Of a DNA stretch of 27,500 bases, positions 17,328 to 24,500 are shown in pieces (position 1 is the stretch's first letter; every line of letters begins with the position of its first letter). The stretch is from contig WBZZ01002738.1 in NCBI GenBank assembly GCA_019918135.1, positions 102,501-130,000 on the forward strand, in the 5' to 3' direction. The position numbers and the translations under genes are program-made. The notes under the pieces are model-generated. The model made no database searches and had not been told where the DNA came from. It saw only the letters and a program-made list of their open reading frames with translations. This DNA is from Paulinella micropora (lineage: Eukaryota > Cercozoa > Imbricatea > Euglyphida > Paulinellidae).

Positions 17328-18142
17328 CTACAGGAGGTCGCTGCAGCTCTCCGCGCGCCGCGCCCGCCTGCGCCTGACGGCTTCCGCGCGGGCCTCGTGG
17401 TAGATGCGCAGTTGACAGGCGCACAGCCACAGCTCGGAAAAAGCGAGCAGGCCGCTGATAGTAGCAAGCAGTAACGCGGGCAGGCCGCTGCAAGAAATCG
17501 TCGCGAGCGTGACCCACACAAGCGCATACAGCACGTGCAGTGCCTGGGCGCAAAACAGCCACTGCAGCGTGAGCCTCGCCTGCGCGCGGACGTACGCCAC
17601 CCGGCCGGCCACCCGCAGGGGCATGTTGTGCAGACCCCCGCGCGCCTGACGCGCCATCCACCGCTGGTCCCGATTTAGTCTGTGCAGGTTTAGTGCCTGG
17701 TAAGCTGCCGTGGTCGCTTGGACCGGCCAGGCCGACTTGTACAGCGCAAAGGCGGCCAGGCCGACTTGTATAGCGCAAAGGCGGCCGCGCCCACGTGCTC
17801 GGACAGCAGCGCTACGCCAGCGCACGAGAGTTTCTCCGCGTTGTGCTTTCGGCCAAACCCCAGCAGCCCGGTGGGCGAACGGGCATGTAATTCGGCCCGC
17901 ACCGGCCAGATCACGGCCAGCACGCAGGCCTCCGCGATATTCCGGTAACGCGGGCAGGCGCTTGAACCGGATGCCCGCGACAAAAGCAACACGCACAGGT
18001 GCGCCGTGCTCCAACAACACAGCAACGCCACGACCGGCACGGTGCGAGCCCCCGGCAGCGGGACCAGCAACAGACGGAGCATGCAGGCCATGCCCAACGG
18101 CACCGAACACAGGGCCGCGACTGTGATCGCTGCCTCTTGCAT
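17328..18142 (-). pseudogene. Seven-pass membrane protein 3, broken by a 29-bp duplication
   Basis: ATG 18142-18140 (MQEAAITVAALCSVPLGM). The frame holds through AAAFALYKSAWP near 17755, where a second copy of the coding word FALYKSAWP in another frame marks a 29-bp tandem duplication. Without one unit the gene is exactly 262 codons (261 aa), ending at 17328. Hydrophobic segments: ITVAALCSVPLGMACMLRLLL, VVALLCCWSTAHLCVLLL, IAEACVLAVIWPV, SCAGVALLSEHVGAAAFALY and three near the end (WLFCAQALHVLYALVWVTLA, ALLLATISGLLAF, ELWLCACQL). The size and the IAEA-like third segment match the two plus-strand paralogues, though more weakly. It has a basic C-terminus (RRRRARRAE). The duplicated copies differ by a base, so this is not a simple assembly artefact. 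Confidence 0.65.
17725..17782. repeat. 29-bp tandem duplication
   Basis: ggccaggccgacttgta is followed by cagcgcaaag in the first copy and tagcgcaaag in the second, starting at 17725 and 17754. The period of 29 bp shifts the frame of membrane protein 3. Confidence 0.85.
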
Positions 18143-18331
18143 CCCTGCTGCTGCCCCGTCGTCCCTGACCGCTTTCTTTTTTTGGGGGGGGAGGGGGGGG
18201 GGGGGGATTATCTCTTTCTTTTTTTTTCCTTGGCCTGGCGAGTTTGCGCTTTTTTTTTCTACCCCCCGACACGTTTAATTTGGCCGTCGCGGTTTTACGC
18301 GCGAGAGGACCGCAAGAAAGTCACTATGAGG

Positions 18332-18366
<35 letters not shown>

Positions 18367-18441
18367 TTGCTCCCGCCCGCTACTTCTCGATTGTTCTTCT
18401 CTTTCTACTTTTTCCGCCCCTCCGAACCCTTGCGCACAAAG

Positions 18442-18611
18442 CTAACGCAAATGCCGAAATGAAAAAAAAATCTTCGGTGGCCGCAAAATGCGGTGAAAGA
18501 AAGTTTCGCGCAAACCTGCAGCAAAATGCGGTGAAAGTCGTTTTGTCGCGAAGTTCACCGGGTTCTGGACAAACGAGAAAAAAAGTTTGGTCATTTCGGC
18601 ATTTGCGTTAG
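18442..18611. repeat. 21-bp perfect inverted repeat
   Basis: Left arm 18442-18462 begins ctaacgcaaatgccgaaat; the right arm at 18591-18611 is its exact reverse complement, with 128 nt between. A near copy of the right arm (one mismatch) sits at 18876-18895, ahead of the second palindrome. Confidence 0.85.
18483..18537. repeat. 17-bp direct repeat gcaaaatgcggtgaaag
   Basis: Two exact copies at 18483-18499 and 18521-18537. An inverted near copy occurs at about 18791-18807 (cttcaccgtattttgc). The first copy sits in the small palindrome ccgcaaaatgcgg. Iteron-like. Confidence 0.8.
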
Positions 18612-18620
18612 GTTTAATAG

Positions 18621-18710
18621 CAAAAATTTCGGGAAAGGTCGGCGGGCGGAGAAAAATACACCAAGAATATTAATTTTCCCCGCCCGCCAATCTTTCCCGA
18701 ATTTTTTTCT
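18621..18710. repeat. Long palindrome, copy A
   Basis: Left arm (about 18621-18658: caaaaatttcgggaaagg, then tcggcgggcgg) is nearly complementary to the right arm (18671-18710: ttttccccgcccgcc, aatctttcccgaattt). The loop is an AT-rich stretch of about 12 nt. It can form a cruciform with a GC-rich middle and AT-rich ends. Confidence 0.8.
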
Positions 18711-18900
18711 CTCCAATTTAGCCGATTGCCAAAATGACCAGATTTTTTTCTGAGCTGTCCGAAACCACGTGAACTTGGCGACAAAACTACCTTCACCGTA
18801 TTTTGCGACAGATTTTCGCGAAACGGCTCTTAACGAATTTTGCGGCTACCGAAGAATTTTTTTTTCAGTGAAGGACATTTCGGCCTTTGCGTTAGGTGTA

Positions 18901-18997
18901 AGAGCAAAAATTTCGGGAAAGGTCGGCGGGCGGGGGGAAATTACAGAAAAACCAGTAATTTTCCCCGCCCGCCAATCCTTCCCCGAATTTTTGCTCT
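18901..18997. repeat. Long palindrome, copy B
   Basis: Arms 18901-18944 and 18955-18997 pair over about 43 bp with a few mismatches, with a 10-nt loop (agaaaaacca). Left arm begins agagcaaaaatttcggg and right arm ends gaatttttgctct. It shares sequence and its upstream 20-bp word with copy A, so the two form a direct repeat of about 130 bp, 284 bp apart. Confidence 0.85.
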
Positions 18998-19035
18998 CCA
19001 ATTGCCGAAATCGCCCAAGAAAGTTTTCTTTGCGT

Positions 19036-19050
19036 GCCGCAAATTGCGGC
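19036..19050. repeat. Small hairpin gccgcaaattgcggc
   Basis: A 7-bp stem with one central base, in the same repeat-rich region, resembling the ccgcaaaatgcgg palindrome at 18482-18494. Confidence 0.6.
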
Positions 19051-19173
19051 AAAAGGCAAATGTCCGTAGCTTCCGGCATTTTTTTACCCCGTTCCAAACC
19101 ACACTAAAAAAAAAAAAAAGCAAATCTGCAGCAAAGAAAAAAAAAGGAGGCGAGGTTGGGTTTTACCAAGACT

Positions 19174-20417
19174 ATGCAGGAAACTTTTTTTCAAAAAGAG
19201 CTGCTAGAGGAGGCAGTTGTAGAGATTAAGCATTGCGAAGGCTTCGAGCAGTTATTCGGTCGCGTACGAGATTGCCTACAACACCGTTCAGAGCCCCTTG
19301 TTACCTTTCGTGTAGATCTGCCCCCTCCGCCCAGGACGGAACTATGGCCCGCAAACCTTGCTGCTTGTGCCACCTGTGAACCGGCATTAAGCCCTGCTGA
19401 GAAACCTCCGCGCAAAAAGCACAGACAGCACAGCCCGCTGCCTGAGTTAGCAAAGGAACAACAAAGCCTGCTAATCTCATCGTCGATATTAACATCACCG
19501 GACCTGCAAACTTTGGCGCCGAAATTGAGGGGGGCCTTCTGGTCCAGACAGCGGCGACGCTGCTCGCAGACAAACTAAGCACCGGACTAGCCACGAGTTG
19601 GCATGCGTTTGACCTTCGCCGCGACGTACGTCGCTGCCTGCAATCCCTACGATTGACCGCGGCTGCTAAGGGCGCAGAAAGAGAACTGTACAAGATCCTG
19701 TGCAGTGAATCCGCTCTGGAGAAAGATTGTTGTAGAAAGATGTACGCGATGCTGCTAGAGATTTTTTTGCTAGACCAAGCCGCGCCTAGCGTGCTAAAAG
19801 CGGGCGAGCTGCTGTACGAGTTGTATGTTCATCGCGAATGGCAGCCGGTCGAATATAAGCAACGCTTGGCCATATGTACGCTGACCCTGGCCTTGTGCAG
19901 GAAATTTGTGGGTCCTTTTCAAAGCACGGAAGAGCCCGTGCAGAACTTGTTCGGGTCTCGGGCAAAAACTAGCTACGGCTCCTGGTGCATGTGGGTCTAC
20001 AGCCTAGCATTGGCGCTGGCACGCCAATGGGGAGCGGAGGTCGAGGCGCTAAGACCAGAAGACCCTGGGTGCATAAAATCTCCGGCTGGCCAGCCGACCG
20101 ACGCAATCAGCGAGCACGGCTTGATCACCAAGTGGGCCGAAGGTATCAGAGAAAACAAGCTCAGGGCAACGCTAAGCGATTACCGAGGCGTGCGCCGGGC
20201 CGCGCGAGCGGGGGAAGGAGGGGGGGGGGGGCGCGCCGGGCGGGGCTCCCCCCCAGCCAGGCGGCGTGAAGGGCTGCGCCCGGCGCCGGACCGCCCGGTT
20301 TTGTATTTAGTGTGTAGGCCGGGTCCGGTGCTGAGCGGCTGGCCAAGTGGGGGTGCTGGTGCGCACTCCCTGGGTCGGAACGCCAAGGGACAGGCAGGAG
20401 AGAAAAGTTTCTTTTAA
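19174..20417 (+). CDS. Unknown helical protein (one-base frameshift)
   Basis: ATG 19174 (MQETFFQKELLEEAVVEI). The first frame runs to about 19455 with a basic patch (PPRKKHRQHS); the second continues from about 19460 as KPANLIVDINITGPANFG and GGLLVQTAATLLADKL through KAGELLYELYVHREWQPVEY to the stop at 20417. One missing base near 19455-19465 joins them, giving 415 codons. The body is helical with several Cys. From about 20191 the frame enters a G-rich repeat also found in a spacer at 21399, so the natural end may lie near SDYRGV or in another frame; a G-run indel there is likely. No family recognised. It is transcribed away from the palindrome region. Confidence 0.55.
20191..20245 (+). repeat. 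GC-rich repeat element, copy 1
   Basis: tgcgccgggccgcgcgagcg followed by an AG/G-rich stretch and gcgccgggcgg. The same series of words lies in the spacer at 21359-21438. Presence in a spacer suggests that it is not part of a conserved protein. Confidence 0.6.
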
Positions 20418-21154
20418 TGAGTCAGACTTAAAGCACTTGGGGTCAGCTCGTCCACTCGCCGAAAAAACCGTCGCAGGCGCCGGTTGAGCCTGGCCTCTGC
20501 TCTCTTCCAGTACCGGCCCCTGACTCTCTGGATAGTGACTAGGTACTTGTTATATCTTGGTACATCCGGTAGGTCTTCCAGCGCTGATTGAGGCAGATCA
20601 GCAGCGATGTCCCAGCAGCTCCGCCACGGGTCATGCCGGCCGAGGCCTGGCACCACCAGGAAGCGGGGCAGCGATAAATGGTCGAGTAGGCGCTCCTGCT
20701 GCTCAGGAGCCAGCCTGCTCCATTGGCCCGGCCCGAGCGCTTCGTGGCAGAGGGGGGCGACGTACTCCGTGACTAGGCCCACCAGCTCGGCCGGCACGCC
20801 GAACCGCTCCCGCAGCAGGTGCAGGCCGGCGTGTTCCGCGGCTATCAGCCCGGCCACGGTGCGCACCCACGGGTCCTCTGTGCCTTTAGTCATCAGTAGC
20901 TGGTCCAGCCAGGAAAACACACAGCCCGGGGCAGGGCACGACTGCCTGTCAGCTATGTCGACGAGCTCGCCCAGCAGGAAGTGTGCGCTGTCCGGCCGGC
21001 GCTCGGCTTCTTCGGTGGGCCGCTCGAACAGGAGCTGGCGTGGGGGGGCGGCCAGCGACGGCAGTGCCAGGCGGCGGCGCTTGCGAGGCTCTTCGCTGGC
21101 ACCGGCACACGGTCGTGGCGGCGGGCGTCTGGTAACAGCGTTATTCGGCAGCAT
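20414..21154 (-). CDS. Unknown protein with basic nuclear-signal-like patch
   Basis: Intact 246-aa ORF from ATG 21154-21152 (MLPNNAVTRRPPPR). EEPRKRRRLALP near residue 25 looks like a nuclear localisation signal. The body is helical and leucine-rich (LLGELVDIAD, PWVRTVAGLIAAEHAGLHLL, LVGLVTEYVAPLCHEAL), then WSRLAPEQQERLLDHLSLPRF, and the end is very basic (RVRGRYWKRAEARLNRRLRRF). Its TAA overlaps the TAA of the converging 19174 gene within one ttaa. No family recognised. A nucleic-acid- or chromatin-associated role is only suggested by charge. Confidence 0.7.
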   Translation of the reverse strand: MLPNNAVTRRPPPRPCAGASEEPRKRRRLALPSLAAPPRQLLFERPTEEAERRPDSAHFLLGELVDIADRQSCPAPGCVFSWLDQLLMTKGTEDPWVRTVAGLIAAEHAGLHLLRERFGVPAELVGLVTEYVAPLCHEALGPGQWSRLAPEQQERLLDHLSLPRFLVVPGLGRHDPWRSCWDIAADLPQSALEDLPDVPRYNKYLVTIQRVRGRYWKRAEARLNRRLRRFFRRVDELTPSALSLTH

Positions 21155-21566
21155 CAGCAGCGGGGCAGGGTTCGAGGGTAGCCCACAGCAGCGGGACAGT
21201 GGACAAGAGGTTCGGTAGTCTGCTGGTTCGCTAGGTCACTTGTGGCCTCGGCGGCAGTAGGCAATCTGAGCTGGGAGAAAAGGGTGGGACGACGCGCGCG
21301 CCCCCATCTGGCGCGCGCCGGGGGGAGGGGGGGGGCGCGCCCCCTCCTCACTGGCACCTGCGCCGGGCCGCGGGGCCACGCGCGCAGTGTACAAGCCGGC
21401 GCGCGAGCGGGGGCAGGAGGGGGGGGCGTGCCGGGCGGTAGGGTGGCCACGGCCGAGAGAGCGCGCGCGCGGGAGAGAGAGAGAGAGAGCGAGAGCGAGA
21501 GTGTGGGAGGGGGGAGGGAGTGCGCGCGCAAGAGTGGCGAGGCCGGGAAGGAGGAGCGGCGGGCCC
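21155..21566. other. GC-rich spacer with GA tract and repeat element
   Basis: No gene. It contains gcgcgc and G runs (21301-21345), the GC-rich repeat element (21359-21438), a GC dinucleotide run and a GA tract (about 21476-21503). It separates two genes on the minus strand. Confidence 0.5.
21359..21438 (+). repeat. GC-rich repeat element, copy 2
   Basis: tgcgccgggccgcgggg at 21359 and gcgcgagcgggggcaggagg at about 21400, then gtgccgggcgg, parallel to 20191-20245. Confidence 0.6.
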
Positions 21567-24500
21567 TCACTGCGAGCCGGCTAGCGTGGGCAGGAACTCG
21601 CGCCGTTGGTACCAGGGGTCGTCCGCCCACACCTGCAGCTCGCAGCGGCACTCGCCCAGCTCGCGGCAGCGGGCGCACGGCGGCCACACTTCCTCCAGCA
21701 GCAGGGCCTCTTCCGCCGTCGGCGAAGCCCAGGGCAGGCCTAGCACGACGGTCTTGTAGCAGCGGAAACAGCAGTGGCACTGCCGGCACGCCCCTACCGC
21801 ACACAGGCAGACCGTCGCTAACCAGAGCAGCGGCGCCCAGAGCGGCGGCCACGAGGAGGGCGGCAGGGGCGGGGGGCGCTGGGCGTCCGTGGGCGGCCCG
21901 GGGGGGGCCGCCAGCCCGGGCGCGGGCTGGACGACGCGGCCCCGCCAGGTAGAGTACACCGAGGCCCCCAGGGCGTCGCCGGCCTGCCGCCGGCGGCGGG
22001 CGAGGCCAAAGGTGGCTTCCAAGCGCACGACGAGGGTCACGTCGGCCGCGGCCGGCGCCGCGCCCGGCGGGGGCCAGGCCTCCGGGCACACGAGGACGCT
22101 GTGCGGGCCCGTCCAGTTGGCCGCGGGGTAGTCGACGGTGGCCGTCGTGGTCCCCAGCGCCAGCGTGTAGCGCAGCAGCGCCAGGCTCTGCAGGGGGGCG
22201 TACCGCTGATCGCTGACGAGCGCCAGAAAGCACGGCCACGCCAGGGAGCCGTCGCTCTGGTAGTAGAGCTGCGTGACCTCGGCGGCCCCCGCGGCGGGGC
22301 CCGGGGCGGGGCCCAGGGCGTCCAGCCGGGCGGCCTCCTCCGCGCTGCCATTGGCGAGCAGTAGCAGTGACGAGGTGGGGGGAGCCAGCCCCAGCTCCAG
22401 CTCGCACCAGTCCTGCGCCGGAAAGACGAAGCGAAGCAGCGCCTGGGACGTCAGGTTCGGGTACAGGCGGTGCTGCGCCGCAAACTCGTACACGAGCTGC
22501 ACCGCCTCGCCCCCGCTGTCACAACGGTCCGCCCGGCTGCGGGCCCACCAGCGCTGCGTGCACTCCACGGGCCCGCAGTCGGGCGGGCCCCACTCGCCGA
22601 GTTCCCCCGGCCCCCAGAACGAACCGGCCGGCGCCTGCCGGGGGGGCGAGCAGCCAGCCGGTGGCGGTGGTGGCGAAGACCAGCTCGGAGGCGAGCGACT
22701 GGTTGCTGACCCACCGCACGGCCCAGCTCAGGCACAGGGCGCGCACCGGCGCGGGCAGGCCCGACGTGACCGAGACGTTCGGCTCGAGCCACGGCAGCAG
22801 GAGGAAGAAGGGCAGCCGCACGTCGGCCACTGCGCAGCCGGCGCCCACGACGACCTCGCCCACCCACTGGTCGCAGGCGCCCGCCCCGGTGCAGACACAC
22901 GAGGCGTTGGCGTACACCTCGTAGTCGACGACGCGGCACTCCCCCGCCGTGTGGTTCCCGCCCGGCGCCCCGGCAGCCACCGCCACGCGCGCCGTGGCCA
23001 GCAGGTGGCAGGCGCTGGCGGACTGGACTCGCAGGGCCGGGGCGGTCCAGCCGTCGCTGGGCACCCGCACCACGAAGGACAGGCGCCCCGCCTGCGCCCC
23101 GCTCAGCACCGTGAAGGCCGTGCCCGCGGGGTCGAGCCAGGGCTCGGCCAGGCCGGTGGGCGCGGCGGGGCACTCCGGCGGCCGCGCGGGGCAAGGCGTG
23201 GGCGAGGCCGAGGCCGAGCACGAAGCCGAGCCCAGGGCCGAAGGCGAGGCCGAAGGCGAGGCCGGAGGCAAGGCCGAAGACGAGGCCGAGGACGAGGATG
23301 AGGGTGAGGGTGAGAACGAAGACGAGGGCGAGGCCGAAGACGAGGCCGAGGACGAGGATGAGGGTGAGGGTGAGGCCGAAGACGAGGGCGAGGCTGAAGA
23401 CGAGGAGGAGGCCGAAGACGAGGGCGAGGCCGAAGACGAGGCCGAGGACGAGGATGAGGGTGAGGGTGAGGCCGAAGACGAGGGCGAGGCAGTAGACGAG
23501 GCCGAAGACGAGGCTGAAGACGAGGGCGAGGCCGAAGACGAGGCAGTGGATGAAGCAGAGGCAGTGGACGATGCAGTGGACGAGGCTGAGGCCGAGGCAG
23601 TAGAGGAGGCCGAGGGCGAGGGCGCAGACGAGGCCGAGGCCGAGGCCCAGGGTGAGGGCGAGACCGAGGGCGCGGGCGAGGCCGAAGCCGACGGCCCGGG
23701 CGAGGCCGAAGCCGACGGCCCGGGCGAGGCCGAAGCAGAGGGCGCGGACGAGGCCGAAGCCGAAGGCCCGGGCGAGGCCGAAGCCGACGGCACACAGGCT
23801 ACCGCCGGGGGCCACTCACCCGCCAGGAAGGGCCCCGGCCCGCCGCCGGCCGCCGCAAAGTACAGCTGCGTGGCCGCGCGGGTGCGGACCTGCAACGCCA
23901 CGCGGTAGGCCGTCCGCCCGTCCCAGCGGTGGAGCCGGAAGTCGGCGGCGTAGACCCCGTCGCGCTCGCACGCCGCCACGGCCCACCACCACGGGTCCCC
24001 GGGCGCCGGCGGCCGCAGCTCGACCCCCGGCCGCGCACTGCTCTCGTTCACGTCCTCCCACGGCAGGTCGAGGCCGAACCAGACGCTGGTCCCCCCGCTA
24101 GCGCAGTCCGCCGCCCGCAGCGTGTTGGGCGGCGCCTGCACGACCTGGTTTAGGTACGCCACGAGCCGCACCCGCGTGTCCTCGCAGTCGGGCAGCGCGT
24201 CCACCAGGTCCCAGGGGCTGTGGATGGCCAGCAGGCGGGCCAGCCCCCCCACGCTCTGCGCGTGGAACTCCACGTCCACCGAGTTGCTGGTATAGTCCCG
24301 CGCGTCGTACGCCTGCCCCCAGGCGGGCTGGGGCTGGCGCCGGTAGGCGGACGACGGGTCCGGCGGCCACTGCTCGTACAGCGGCGTCCCCTCGTACGGG
24401 TTCAGGTGGTGCAGGCTGGGCGTCAAGGCCTGCAGCAGGGGCCGGAAGCCCGGGTCCGGCGGCCCCCGGCCGTACCGGAACGCGGGCGGGGCGCCCCCCG

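Larger units (their letters stand above)
18143..19173. other. Repeat-rich divergent intergenic region, candidate replication origin
   Basis: About 1 kb between membrane protein 3 (minus) and the 19174 gene (plus). After homopolymer runs (18181-18360), 18440-19050 holds a 21-bp perfect inverted repeat, a 17-bp direct repeat, two copies of a roughly 95-bp palindrome each preceded by the same 20-bp word, and a small hairpin. No ORF is supported. Long AT/GC palindromes between divergent genes are typical of some viral origins (for example herpesviral); paired MITE-like insertions are the alternative. Confidence 0.5.

Noticed and set aside
18442..19050. CRISPR array
   Set aside because: Repeats are few, differ in type and orientation, spacing is irregular and no cas genes are present.
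4930..19465. Introns as the reason for the frame breaks
   Set aside because: At most breaks the coding-like sequence is continuous to within a few bases, leaving no room for an intron; only the USP start near 4930 keeps a plausible acceptor.
21154..22407. Long minus-strand Arg/Ala/Pro/Gly-rich frame overlapping the glycoprotein end
   Set aside because: Shadow frame in very GC-rich DNA; the neighbouring frame has sequons, a transmembrane helix and Cys clusters.
22949..23908. Long plus-strand frame of Glu, Asp, Ala and Gly repeats
   Set aside because: It is the antisense of the Ser/Ala/Pro stalk; a GC-rich repeat is open in several frames, and the minus-strand reading has flanking folded domains and a membrane helix.
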